DNA from: Candidatus Mailhella merdavium
GTDB lineage: Bacteria; Desulfobacterota; Desulfovibrionia; Desulfovibrionales; Desulfovibrionaceae
Assembly (NCBI GenBank): GCA_019119045.1
Contig: DWXS01000074.1
Span: forward strand, 1 to 64,000
Length of the DNA: 64,000 bases
Direction of reading: 5' to 3'
A model generated the notes under the pieces. It worked only from the letters and a program-made list of their open reading frames with translations. It was not told the origin of the DNA and made no database searches. Made by a program: the position numbers and the translations under genes. Below, piece after piece: positions 54,169-62,432 of the stretch (positions are counted from its first letter, which is position 1; the number at the start of each line of letters is the position of its first letter).

Positions 54169-54657
54169 TTATTCCTTGCCGGCCAGCACGTTGCGCAACT
54201 TGGCCTCGTCTTCATGAGAAAGAGAGGTTTTAAGAATGGTGCCTCCTGTTCCGCGCAGTTCCTCAAGAGCCTTATCCACAGTGGCGTTGCGGAACAGAAC
54301 GAACAGCGCGGAATGACCGGGCTGAAGCTGAGAAGCAAGTTCCTTCATGAACTCGTCGTTGACGCCGACATCGGCCAAGGCTCCAGATACCGCGCCGGCT
54401 CCTGCGCCGACTGCCGCACCCAGCAGAGGATTGAGGAAAATCAGACCGATCAGCGCACCCCAGAATCCGCCGCTGACCGCGCCTCCGGCGGTAAGGTTGA
54501 CAAGCTGATGCAGTTTGATCTTGCCGTTTTCCTGTTTGACGGCGATGGCGGCATCTTCAAGCTCCAGCAGATATTCCTTTTGCAGTTTGAGCAGTTGAAG
54601 CCGAACTTCCTCAGCCTTGTACAGGGACGGATAGGCAACGACAACAAGTGTACTCAT
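54169..54657 (-). CDS. DUF1269 family protein
   Basis: 162 residues. It has a typical DUF1269 layout: an N-terminal alpha/beta part (STLVVVAYPSLYKAEEVRLQLL), a glycine-zipper hairpin near 60-92 (GGAVSGGFWGALIGLIFL and GAAVGAGAGAVSGAL), and a C-terminal FVLFRNATVDKALEELRG. The family is membrane-associated and of unknown role. An AAGGAG-type site and a perfect hairpin (54679-54697) lie upstream. Confidence 0.85.
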   Translation of the reverse strand: MSTLVVVAYPSLYKAEEVRLQLLKLQKEYLLELEDAAIAVKQENGKIKLHQLVNLTAGGAVSGGFWGALIGLIFLNPLLGAAVGAGAGAVSGALADVGVNDEFMKELASQLQPGHSALFVLFRNATVDKALEELRGTGGTILKTSLSHEDEAKLRNVLAGKE

Positions 54658-54678
54658 AGATATACTCCTTAATGGCGA

Positions 54679-54697
54679 GTAACAGAAAAACTGTTAC
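54679..54697. promoter_or_regulatory. Inverted repeat upstream of the DUF1269 gene
   Basis: GTAACAG-AAAAA-CTGTTAC, perfect 7-bp arms, about 22 bases before the start codon. It is a candidate operator or leader hairpin for that gene. It contains GTAAC/GTTAC half sites similar to those before the two-component genes. Confidence 0.45.
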
Positions 54698-54776
54698 CTG
54701 AATATATTAATCAGGAGCAGACCGAGGTCAAGAGTACGCAAGGTACCGGAATGGTATGATTCGGCGGGGATTTTCT

Positions 54777-54974
54777 TCAACAATCTGCAAAGACGGCTGA
54801 CTCGAAATCGCACATTTTTCGTGCCTCATTGATGAAAGTTTCTGCATCATCCCCAAAAAGATTATTCAGCAGCAAGTCGTTGTCGGTTTTCCTTATCCGG
54901 CTTTTCTCATTTTCCATTTCAAGGATTCTGTCATAGAAAAAATCGTATTTAACCATCTGTTTTGTAAGTTTCAT
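54777..54974 (-). CDS. Small protein of unknown function
   Basis: 65 residues, not recognised. It begins KLTKQMVKYDFFYDRILEME and has NDLLLNNLFGDDAETFINEARKM, a likely helical pair, ending with two cysteines (MCDFESAVFADC). A very good AAGGAG site sits 5 bases before ATG 54974. It follows the ABC ATPase gene after 91 bases, in the same direction, and may share its transcript. Confidence 0.7.
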   Translation of the reverse strand: MKLTKQMVKYDFFYDRILEMENEKSRIRKTDNDLLLNNLFGDDAETFINEARKMCDFESAVFADC

Positions 54975-55065
54975 ATATTCTCCTTTTGTTATACGTCGTC
55001 CCTGTGCCGTCCCTTGCGCCTTCCCCGCGCTCTGCGATCGTGCTGCATGCAGAAGAAGGCTCATG

Positions 55066-55827
55066 CTATGCGGCGATGCCGCCAAATCCGGGCAAATCCG
55101 AAAGGTCGGAATATCCGGACGGCATGGAGCGAACACGCCCGTCGTACACAATGCTTCCCCGATCCAATACAATGGCACGGGAGCAATAGCGCGCATATGT
55201 CCAGTCAGCCAGGGCAACAACGACGGTCACGCCCTCCCGGGCGTTGAACTCGCTCAGAAGTTCCATAATCTCACAAACGGAACGTGGTTCCGCGTTCAGC
55301 GCGGGATCTTCGGCAAACAGCACCTGCGCGCCCTGAACAAGAGTTCTGGCAAGCGCAAGCTTCCACCTCTGAACGCAGGAGAGAGATGCCGTACTCTGCC
55401 AGGCTTTGTCGCGAAGTCCCATACGAGCCAGAGCGTCCATGGCGCGACACACGCTCTCGTCGTCAAGCCTGCCGTCTGTTCCGTCGAGTCTGCATGGCCC
55501 GGCCAGGGCTCCGGAAACCGCATTGCGGGCCACGCTGACACGTTCAGCAAAAACTCTGTCCGGAAAAACAATCCCCATGCCAGCCCGGATATCCCGAATA
55601 TCCCGGTTTACCAGACCATTTTTCTGGACGCTTGCTCCGCCGACCATGACGTATCCTTCCTCTCTGTCTCCGGCGGAAAACCCGCAGAGCTGGCGCAGGA
55701 GTACGGATTTTCCTGCCCCATGACGCCCCGTAATGGCTACCATTTCCCCGGGGCGCACACGAAAACTGACATTTCCGAGTGCCCTTACGCCGGAAAAACT
55801 TTTGTTCAGATTGACGACACGGATCAT
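55066..55827 (-). CDS. Phosphonate-type (PhnC-like) ABC ATPase with eroded catalytic motifs
   Basis: 253 residues, full length for a nucleotide-binding domain. Walker A is intact (GRHGAGKS, 34-41). The rest differs: the Q-loop glutamine is Pro (GIVFP, 85-89), the signature LSGGQ is LSCVQ (149-153), Walker B ends ED instead of DE (173-174), the D-loop is ALNAEP, and the H-loop histidine is Ala (VVVALADW, near 207). It aligns to PhnC along its length. No permease or binding protein is near. ATG 55827 follows AGGAGG; extension upstream is not needed. It may bind ATP without hydrolysing it. Confidence 0.85.
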   Translation of the reverse strand: MIRVVNLNKSFSGVRALGNVSFRVRPGEMVAITGRHGAGKSVLLRQLCGFSAGDREEGYVMVGGASVQKNGLVNRDIRDIRAGMGIVFPDRVFAERVSVARNAVSGALAGPCRLDGTDGRLDDESVCRAMDALARMGLRDKAWQSTASLSCVQRWKLALARTLVQGAQVLFAEDPALNAEPRSVCEIMELLSEFNAREGVTVVVALADWTYARYCSRAIVLDRGSIVYDGRVRSMPSGYSDLSDLPGFGGIAA

Positions 55828-56029
55828 TTGACCTCCTCTGCCGCTCCATGCGGCGAGCCGAAAACCCGTTTCCATATGCTTTCGTTCACGGATACCCTTG
55901 TACCCGGGGAGTGTGAAAACGGAATGAAGTTCCTGTAAAATCATCGCAAAATATCTGACATTCCCCGCCATCAGAATGAAGGCGGAAAATTCTTTTTCTC
56001 CAGGACGAGGCACATACCGATCTGCGGCA

Positions 56030-56058
56030 TTGACAGGCCCGCCCGCGTGAGGATAGAA
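56030..56058 (+). promoter_or_regulatory. Sigma-70 promoter for the SRP RNA
   Basis: TTGACA at 56030-56035, 17-base spacer and ATAGAA at 56053-56058, just over 45 bases before the RNA. The -10 element is weak. Confidence 0.5.
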
Positions 56059-56106
56059 GAAAAGCCCTGCGGGCCTTCCGCCCGCCGCTCCTCCTTCGGA
56101 ATTTTC

Positions 56107-56193
56107 CGGGAACCGGGCGGCGGTGGCGCCGCCAACCCCGCCAGATCCGAAAGGAAGCAACGGTAACGGTTGTCGCCGGGTGTCCGGTTCCCA
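56107..56193 (+). ncRNA. ffs: Signal recognition particle RNA (small bacterial type)
   Basis: About 87 bases. The ends pair (GGGAACCGG 56108-56116 with CCGGTTCCC 56184-56192). The middle carries the conserved SRP domain IV: GCCAGATCCGAAAGGAAGCA followed by the complementary side with GTCGCCGGGTG, including the GGAAGCA-type internal loop that binds Ffh. A terminator follows directly. It is read through by the shared leader of ilvD only if that terminator fails. Confidence 0.88.
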
Positions 56194-56226
56194 AAAGGCG
56201 CAAGAAACTCTTGCGCCTTTTTCTTT
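56194..56226 (+). terminator. Terminator of the SRP RNA
   Basis: AAAGGCGCAAGA/TCTTGCGCCTTT perfect 12-bp stem (56194-56205 with 56209-56220) with a 3-base loop, followed by TTCTTT. It lies between ffs and ilvD. Confidence 0.9.
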
Positions 56227-56281
56227 ACCATGCGTCCTCTTCAGGAGGGCGCAGCTCTCACAACCATACAGGAATATCATC

Positions 56282-57940
56282 ATGCGCAGTCACAACATGA
56301 CGAAAGGGCTGGAAAAAGCTCCGCATCGTTCGCTTCTGCACGCTCTGGGTCTGACCAGAACGGAAATCGAACGACCTCTCATCGGCGTGGTCAATGCCGC
56401 CAACGAAGTTGTTCCGGGACACATGCACCTCGATCGCATTGCCGAAGCCGTCAAGGCAGGCGTCCGCGCCGCAGGCGGCACTCCCATGGAAGTGCCGGCC
56501 ATTGCCGTATGCGACGGTCTGGCCATGAATCATGAGGGAATGAGGTTCTCCCTTCCCTCGCGGGAAATCATCGCCGATTCCGTGGAAATCATGGCCACGG
56601 CCCATCCCTTTGACGGGCTTGTGCTTATCCCCAACTGCGACAAGTGCGTCCCCGGCATGCTCATGGCTGCGCTGAGGCTGAATATCCCCACCATTGTCGT
56701 CAGCGGCGGCCCCATGCTCGCAGGCGACAACAACACCGACCTCAACAGCGTGTTTGAAGCTGTAGGAAAGCTGCGGGCCGGTCTCATCAACGAACAGGAA
56801 CTGCGTAAAGTGGAAGAAAGCGCCTGCCCCGGCTGCGGTTCCTGCTCCGGCATGTTCACGGCAAACACCATGAACTGCCTTTCCGAGGCCATAGGTCTGG
56901 CATTACCCGGCAACGGCACCATTCCCGCTGTTTCCTCCGCGCGGATACGTCTGGCCAAGGAAGCCGGTATGCAGATTCTGGAACTTGTCCGCCGCGATCT
57001 GCGCCCCCGGCAGATTGTTACGGAAAAGGCCGTGCGCAACGCCGTAGCCTGCGACATGGCTCTCGGCGGCAGCACCAATACGGTTCTGCATCTGCCCGCC
57101 GTCTTCGCCGAAGCAGGCCTTTCCCTTACGCTGGACATTTTTGACGAAGTCAGCCGCACAACGCCGAATCTGTGCAAACTGGCTCCGGCCGGCCATTACC
57201 ACATTGAAGATCTGCATCGTGCCGGCGGTATTCCCGCCGTTCTGGCGGAACTCCTGCGCAAGGGCTTTGTCGACGGAACCCCGCTTACGGTGACAGGCCA
57301 TACCCTGGCTGAAAATCTGGACGAACTCGGCGCGCGCATCATGGACACGCAGGTCATCCACACGCTGGAAGAACCCTACTCTCCCGAAGGAGGCATAGCC
57401 ATTCTTCACGGCAACCTAGCTCCGCAGGGCGCAGTAGTCAAACAGAGTGCCGTTGCTCCGGAAATGAAACAGCGTGAGGCGGTCGCGCGTGTGTTTGAAT
57501 GCGAGGAAGACGCCATGCACGCCATTCTTGACGGCAAAATCAAGCCCGGAGACGTCGTGGTCATCCGCTATGAAGGCCCCCGCGGCGGCCCGGGTATGCG
57601 CGAAATGCTCAGCCCCACCTCGGCCATTGCCGGCATGGGACTGGACAAAGAGGTTGCGCTGATTACCGACGGACGTTTCAGCGGAGCCACCCGGGGAGCG
57701 GCCATCGGTCATATCTCGCCGGAAGCGGCGGACGGCGGCCCCATTGCTCTGGTGGAAGAAGGCGATATCATCCGTATTGATATCCCCGCCAGAAAACTTG
57801 AACTTCTTGTGGACGAAGCAACGCTGGAACAGCGCAGGGCAAAGGTAAAGCCCCACACCCCCAAAACGACGTCGCCATTCCTGCGCCGTTACGCAAAACT
57901 GGTCAGTTCCGCAGCATCGGGGGCGGTATTCTCCAAATAG
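56282..57940 (+). CDS. ilvD: Dihydroxy-acid dehydratase
   Basis: 552 residues, normal length. Cluster cysteines are C119 and C122 in NCDKCVPGM, with [18 protein letters not shown] near 180-197. The catalytic region PGNGT and the C-terminal [18 protein letters not shown] (near 465) are present. It makes the 2-oxo acids of valine and isoleucine synthesis. ATG 56282 has an AGGA site; an earlier frame would overlap ffs. Its own promoter is not clear, because the ffs terminator lies 56 bases upstream. Confidence 0.96.
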   Translation: MRSHNMTKGLEKAPHRSLLHALGLTRTEIERPLIGVVNAANEVVPGHMHLDRIAEAVKAGVRAAGGTPMEVPAIAVCDGLAMNHEGMRFSLPSREIIADSVEIMATAHPFDGLVLIPNCDKCVPGMLMAALRLNIPTIVVSGGPMLAGDNNTDLNSVFEAVGKLRAGLINEQELRKVEESACPGCGSCSGMFTANTMNCLSEAIGLALPGNGTIPAVSSARIRLAKEAGMQILELVRRDLRPRQIVTEKAVRNAVACDMALGGSTNTVLHLPAVFAEAGLSLTLDIFDEVSRTTPNLCKLAPAGHYHIEDLHRAGGIPAVLAELLRKGFVDGTPLTVTGHTLAENLDELGARIMDTQVIHTLEEPYSPEGGIAILHGNLAPQGAVVKQSAVAPEMKQREAVARVFECEEDAMHAILDGKIKPGDVVVIRYEGPRGGPGMREMLSPTSAIAGMGLDKEVALITDGRFSGATRGAAIGHISPEAADGGPIALVEEGDIIRIDIPARKLELLVDEATLEQRRAKVKPHTPKTTSPFLRRYAKLVSSAASGAVFSK

Positions 57941-58040
57941 GCGGCCTCCGCGCAAAACCGTGTTCTGTGGAATGCGACTACGCAGACTCCGGAAAGATTC
58001 GGATTCGCTCCGCAGAACACACCGAAAAAAATGAACTCTG

Positions 58041-58097
58041 AAAAACGCCTTTCCCTCATGATGCCCCTCCGACGGGGGGCGAGGAAAAGGCGTTTTT
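58041..58097 (+). terminator. Terminator after ilvD
   Basis: AAAAACGCCTTTCCCTC (58041-58057) pairs with GAGGAAAAGGCGTTTTT (58081-58097), with an inner GCCCC/GGGGGC hairpin. It ends in a T-run on the plus strand. Confidence 0.8.
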
Positions 58098-58280
58098 CAC
58101 ATATCTCCCGGGAAATATTTTCCGAAAAAAAGCGACCTTTCTTTCCGTTCCTTCAACGCCTCTTTCCGCTCAGGAACTTTCCTCTGAAAACAAGACGGAC
58201 AGTTTCGCTGAAAACGTCATATTGTTTGCCTGTAACCGTACTGTCTTTACCGTTGAACATGTTCGAATCTTAAGGTGTCC

Positions 58281-58391
58281 ATGAATATCGGCGAACAGGC
58301 CACACTGCCCGCCGGGAACGTCTCGCTTTGTCTTTCTGTCTCCTGCGGCGGGAAGCGACTGGACTTTATTGTCCAGTCGCCGTATCCCTAA
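58281..58391 (+). CDS. Possible 36-residue small protein
   Basis: Not recognised; MNIGEQATLPAGNVSLCLSV at the start and a hydrophobic-polar end. AAGGTG lies 5 bases upstream. A perfect GCGACTGGAC/GTCCAGTCGC hairpin (58355-58380) overlaps its 3' end. It could be a real small protein or a chance frame over a hairpin; evidence is limited to the ribosome site and length. Confidence 0.35.
   Translation: MNIGEQATLPAGNVSLCLSVSCGGKRLDFIVQSPYP
58355..58380 (+). terminator. Perfect 10-bp hairpin
   Basis: GCGACTGGAC/GTCCAGTCGC with a TTTATT loop. It is followed by a CG-rich, not T-rich, tail, so it may be a regulatory or processing hairpin rather than a terminator. It lies between ilvD and the CII-like gene. 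Confidence 0.45.
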
Positions 58392-58478
58392 ACTTGGAAT
58401 TCGCGAATATTCGTCAGCCGATCGCAAGGAACCGATGCTCGCAGAACAGTCTGTTCCCCCCTGTTCTGTCCATGAGGA

Positions 58479-58754
58479 CTAGGCATTTTTAGAAGCTTTT
58501 GCGTTTTTTTCCTCTTTTCTGGGAGAAAGCTCATACCCCAGAGAGTTGGCCATGAACTCCAGCGGCTTCAAATCTCCTGTCTGCGTCATGATTTGCAGCA
58601 ATGTTTCCGCCCCGAGCTTCGCACCGGTGTCGTAGGGATTTACTTCACGCAAAAGCGTGGAGTAGGGCTTGCCGATGGATTTGGCCAGATCCTTGGCCGG
58701 AACGGGGTTATCAAGCACCAGTTCGTGAAGGATGGAAGCGAATTCAGAAACCAT
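58479..58754 (-). CDS. Phage regulatory CII-family protein (Phage_CP76-like)
   Basis: 91 residues. MVSEFASILHELVLDNPVPA is followed by DLAKSIGKPYSTLLREVNPYD, the helix-turn-helix, and a second helix block GAETLLQIMTQTGDLKPLEFMANSLGYEL, the Phage_CP76 pattern. In phages such proteins help choose lysis or lysogeny. No phage genes surround it, so it is probably domesticated. GAGGG precedes the ATG, and a strong hairpin (58772-58792) sits just upstream of that ribosome site. Confidence 0.8.
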   Translation of the reverse strand: MVSEFASILHELVLDNPVPAKDLAKSIGKPYSTLLREVNPYDTGAKLGAETLLQIMTQTGDLKPLEFMANSLGYELSPRKEEKNAKASKNA

Positions 58755-58771
58755 AGCATTTCCCTCATTTC

Positions 58772-58792
58772 CGGGGAAATCTTTTCCCCGGT
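58772..58792 (-). promoter_or_regulatory. Hairpin just before the CII-like ribosome site
   Basis: CCGGGGAAA against TTTTCCCCGG, almost perfect, ending about 18 bases before the start codon. It could protect or mask translation of the CII-like gene. Exact edges are uncertain by one base. Confidence 0.4.
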
Positions 58793-59154
58793 TATTGTGT
58801 GGAGACTCCCTGCCAGAAGTTTCCGCACGTTCCGCCATGACGTGGAAGACTCTTCTTCACCCCAAACACGTCATGGCTTTTTATAATCAAAACATTCCAT
58901 AGCTTATACTAAGGGTCAATAATACGGGAAATAAAAAATAATACTCTTCTCATTATTCTCATTCATCTGTAAAATTTTTTGCAAAAATTCTATAAAATCT
59001 CTAAATAGTCTTTATATTTAAATTTTTTTCTATCCATTTTTTTTTAAAGCTGATACAGTCAAACAAAAGTTCTGATCGAGCTCTGCAACCGAACACGATT
59101 ATACAAAGGATCTTGGTTCATTCGTGTTCCTTATATTATGGAAAGATGTGCGCC
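58793..59154. other. AT-rich upstream region
   Basis: About 360 bases of strongly AT-rich DNA (especially 58890-59060) between two divergent genes. It probably holds both promoters; I cannot fix the boxes. No gene seen. Confidence 0.45.
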
Positions 59155-59667
59155 ATGAAGTACCGTACCCATCTTTTTCCTCTTCTGTTATGCGGCCTGA
59201 CGAGCCTGTGTCTGATTCTTGCCTCAGGATGTGCCTCTAAACGTTACGGCAACCTCCCTTCCCAAACGGCGGGGACCTCCTCGCGTCTGGGGATGAATGT
59301 CGTGCGGACAGCCTCGACTCAGCTCGGCAAACCTTACCGACTCGGCGGAGATTCTCCGCGCAAGGGCTTCGACTGCTCCGGCCTGATCTACTGGTCATTC
59401 GGACAAAACGGAGTCAAGGTTCCCCGCATCACCACAAGCCAGGCCCGAGCCGGTACGAAAGTTTCCGTCAACCGTCTCCAGCCTGGAGATATTCTCGTCT
59501 TCCGTACCCAAAACGCCCCGAACGGCCTGCATACCGGCATCTATGTCGGCGACGGCCGCTTTATCCACAGCCCCAATTCGCGCAGTCGAGTACGCGTGGA
59601 TGATTTGTCTTCCTCCAGCTACTGGAGAAAACACCTCCTCATGGGAAGAAGGTTGTCTTCGCGCTGA
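59155..59667 (+). CDS. NlpC/P60 family lipoprotein (peptidoglycan endopeptidase)
   Basis: 170 residues. A lipoprotein signal ends in the lipobox LASGC (C26). The NlpC/P60 domain follows with catalytic C74 (FDCSGLIYW), H126 (LHTGIYVG) and the third residue H138 (IHSPN). It should cleave a gamma-D-Glu-diaminopimelate bond in stem peptides, at the outer membrane or cell surface. The start is ATG 59155 (GGAAAG site nearby) rather than an ATG 3 codons earlier. AT-rich DNA lies on both sides, which suggests transfer or silencing. Confidence 0.9.
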   Translation: MKYRTHLFPLLLCGLTSLCLILASGCASKRYGNLPSQTAGTSSRLGMNVVRTASTQLGKPYRLGGDSPRKGFDCSGLIYWSFGQNGVKVPRITTSQARAGTKVSVNRLQPGDILVFRTQNAPNGLHTGIYVGDGRFIHSPNSRSRVRVDDLSSSSYWRKHLLMGRRLSSR

Positions 59668-60076
59668 TATGCCTCTTTCCTTCTCCTTCTCCGTCACGGT
59701 CTGAAGCCCCTCCCCCTGGATTCGCTTCCGGCTCTTCGACTGTGAGGATCTGTGCTTAATATGGTGTCACGGTTTATATAAACGAATTTATATAGACAAT
59801 ATAATATTCCCGTCAAGTATCCAGAAAACGCGCCGCAAATACCGCACAAACAATTTATAACTTATCTTGGTAAAATAACAGGTAAAATATTTTATCCGCT
59901 CACAATCATACGATGGCATAAAAATTTCAACGACTCTGTGGACGTTTTTTAAATATAGATAAAGTTATTTTTTTCTCAATATTGATCAACCTTACCCATA
60001 AATGCAGACAGGAACTTCCGTGTTCCACACTCCACTCCTCAAAAGCTTCTGACAAACGAAACCTCTGCACCGGAAG
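59668..60076. other. AT-rich stretch with palindromes
   Basis: No gene supported. It includes a perfect 12-base palindrome GTTTATATAAAC (59772-59783) and a nearby AATTTATATAGAC that echoes half of it, and stays AT-rich to about 59960. It looks like promoter or regulator-binding DNA. Confidence 0.4.
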
Positions 60077-60567
60077 ATGGCAGCACTTAACCAACCTGCT
60101 GAAGTTCCCCCACAGGACAGCACGCTCCTCGCTCAACCTGAAAAGTGCTTTTTTCCGGAAGGCATAAAAGAAATTCGGGAATCGCTTCTTCCGTCATTTG
60201 AAAAAAGACGAGACCTCGCGCTGTCTGAGCGTCCGTCACAGCATGCCTGACAGACTCCGCGAACTGCGTTTGTACAACTGGCCTTTCCGCTTCTGAAGAA
60301 GAACAGGTCTATGGATGGGTGGATGGAAAGCGGCTGCGGGAATAATACTTCAAACCTGAAGGAAATGCTTTTGAACAGCCTTCCTGCCTATCGAGACGCA
60401 CGTTATCTTCCCCCAAAAATCTGGAAGACTTCTATGCTTCCGAACATCGGACACAGTTTTTCCGGCGTCTTCTTCAAGAAAATCTTTCAGACGCCCATAA
60501 ATCAGTCGCTAAAAGGATGACGACTTCCGTACTCGAACAAAGAAGCGCGCTCAGGAAAGGGAAATAG
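60077..60567 (+). pseudogene. Possible decayed gene (several open pieces)
   Basis: A 57-codon frame starts at ATG 60077 (MAALNQPAEVPPQDS...), preceded by CCGGAAG. Past its stop, other frames give natural-looking protein: RHSMPDRLRELRLYNWPF (from about 60232), EEEQVYGWVDGKRLRE (to a TAA at 60343) and YFKPEGNAFEQ... to a stop at 60565. Stops and shifts between them suggest one broken gene. I cannot name the family. Confidence 0.35.
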
Positions 60568-60895
60568 TCATAATATGCGGCATGGGCTCGGAATCCGACG
60601 GAAGGGACGATGCTCCGCCGAACAAAACTCCTTTACTGCGGGCAAAGCTTACGCGACGCTGCATTTCCCAGACGACTATCTGTCCGTAATGCTGCGCGGG
60701 ATCTGCATCCCAGCCGCTGTCTTCCATGGCCCATACGGCTTTCTGTGTCTGCTCCCACAAATTGAGCAGCTCTTCATCCGGCAGAAGTTGCAGATCAAGA
60801 GGAAAGGAACTTTGTTCCGACGAAAATGAGGAAGTCGCAGAAAAAACAGGCACCATAAGGTCTCCGATAAAATTCAGAAAGGACTCTAGTAGCAT
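60551..60895 (-). CDS. Small protein of unknown function
   Basis: 114 residues, not recognised. After a hydrophobic N-terminus (LLESFLNFIGDLMVPVF) it has a Ser-rich stretch, then LQLLPDEELLNLWEQTQKAV and YGQIVVWEMQRRVSF, which look like a conserved helical motif. It has no clear ribosome site, so the start is uncertain (60916 and 60895 are alternatives). It partly overlaps the decayed frame at 60077-60567 on the other strand. Confidence 0.55.
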   Translation of the reverse strand: MLLESFLNFIGDLMVPVFSATSSFSSEQSSFPLDLQLLPDEELLNLWEQTQKAVWAMEDSGWDADPAQHYGQIVVWEMQRRVSFARSKGVLFGGASSLPSDSEPMPHIMTISLS

Positions 60896-61140
60896 CGGCC
60901 TGAAAAGGCAAGCCATAAAACCCGGACGGGCAACCGAACAGGAGAGTACGGCACACTATCCGCTTTTTCACACATCGTTCATGCTCCGTGCCGAAGAATA
61001 CTCGTCCGTACCGGGTACCCGCCATTCTCATGCTTCGTGGGCCCTGTACAGTCCTCTCGCATCCTCCGGAAGAACGGGGAATGCTTGCCTCATTGTTCCA
61101 TTGTGCATATTTTGAAGATAATCTTTCATGGAGAGAGATC

Positions 61141-61854
61141 ATGTCGGAAAAAAATATCGCTGCGTTTTACAGCAAGGCAGAACTGGCCCGGCACTTCAAT
61201 GTGCCGGAATCCACCATCCGCTTTTACTGTACCCGTTTTGCCGACTTCCTTCCCTGCACAGGAGAAGGGCGAAAGCGTCGCTATGCCTTTGCCTGCCTTG
61301 AGATTCTCGCCTTTATACGCAAACAGCTGCCTGTGCTGCGCACCAGCGAAGCCGTGGAACGGGCTTTGACCGAACATTTCCCCAGAACACTGCCCTCTTC
61401 CGCCATTCATGCCGTTCAGCCTGCAAAACCGTCTGAACAGGGACAGAGTCGCATCCAGACCATGACGGAAAACAGCTACAACTGGGGAATAAACAGCATA
61501 CACGAACGTTTTTTCCAATTAATGCCACCTGAAAATCTTCCGGCCGAACATCAGGGAACGGCTCCCTCCATGCACAGTTCATCCCCGGCAGAAGACAACG
61601 ACCTCCGAAACAGTCTCATGGAGCGCATAGGAGAGGCCCTGGAATGCCTGAACAGGGAAAACAGGGAAAAAACGGGAAAACTCGAAGCCCGTGCGGATGA
61701 AACGGACAGGGAACTCAATGCACTGCGTGAAGAAGTCCAGAACATGCGCCTGCTGCTGACAACTGCCGAAAAAACGCAGCAGGCCGATATTGAACAGTTA
61801 CGAAGTCTCTTGTTGCGGGTTGCCAGAACCCTGACGGAGAAAAACACACGTTGA
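61141..61854 (+). CDS. MerR-like DNA-binding protein with coiled coil
   Basis: 237 residues. The N-terminus (about 1-75) is a winged helix of the MerR type (FYSKAELARHFNVPESTIRFYCTRFADFLPCTGEGRKRRYAFACLEILAFI). The C-terminal 70 residues form a charged coiled coil (LNRENREKTGKLEARADETDREL...). It has no metal-binding cysteines like those of MerR. It could act as a regulator or a phage-type antirepressor. A GGAGAG site precedes ATG 61141. Confidence 0.75.
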   Translation: MSEKNIAAFYSKAELARHFNVPESTIRFYCTRFADFLPCTGEGRKRRYAFACLEILAFIRKQLPVLRTSEAVERALTEHFPRTLPSSAIHAVQPAKPSEQGQSRIQTMTENSYNWGINSIHERFFQLMPPENLPAEHQGTAPSMHSSSPAEDNDLRNSLMERIGEALECLNRENREKTGKLEARADETDRELNALREEVQNMRLLLTTAEKTQQADIEQLRSLLLRVARTLTEKNTR

Positions 61855-62432
61855 CACCGCCGACGAACTGAATCCGCACAATACGCCCCCACATCGCTCC
61901 GTCGTACGACACGAGGGGCAGATAGCGGCTGATGACGTCTGCTTCCGATGATGTTCCGGCAGCTTCCCTCGTCATGCCTGCGAAAGCTCCTGATCTCGGG
62001 GAGCCGCCAGTTCCCCGTTCTCCGTCGCAGCTCCGCAAGTTGTCGCGCAGCGTCCTTCGGCAGGAAAAGGCCTTCTTTCCGCGACTTCCCGGCTCGAGCG
62101 AAAACGTTTTGTTTTTTCAGCAGGACGCCTCTCCATAACGGTTCGGCACGCCTTTCCTTCTTTCCGGGGGCACATGAAGTTGATACCTTACCCCTGCATG
62201 GCCGACCTGAAACAAAAAGCAGATAAAATAACTCAATGAATTCCCCCAGCAAAGGTATCACAGCATCCCGAAAGCACAGTTCCGACCCCGTAAAAACAAT
62301 TTAATCAGGAAAATTATGAGGCTTGCCGGTAATGCTCACGAAAAGGGCGGCATATCAACCGGGAAGCTTTGCGAAAAGATGCCCGTCGATATCCGCCCTT
62401 TTCCCCGCTTTGCGGGAAACAGGGAGCCATGT
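61855..62432. other. Intergenic stretch without a supported gene
   Basis: About 580 bases between convergent genes. No coding frame with a ribosome site is seen; a minus-strand frame that runs out of the MerR-like gene is a shadow. A large stem-loop (62341-62402) at its end is listed separately. Confidence 0.5.
62341..62402. terminator. Large stem-loop at the end of the UPF0210 gene
   Basis: AAAAGGGCGGCATATC (62341-62356) pairs with GATATCCGCCCTTTT (62388-62402) with one bulged base and a 31-base loop. It lies 31 bases past the stop of the minus-strand gene and is flanked by T/A-rich bases, so it can end that transcript. Confidence 0.6.

Noticed and set aside
56194-56226. Transcription attenuator for ilvD
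   Set aside because: No leader peptide rich in branched-chain residues precedes it, and the RNA directly upstream is recognisable as the SRP RNA, so it is the terminator of ffs.
61551-62261. 236-codon minus-strand frame
   Set aside because: Half of it is the shadow of the MerR-like gene, and the rest is Arg/Ser-rich without a start signal.
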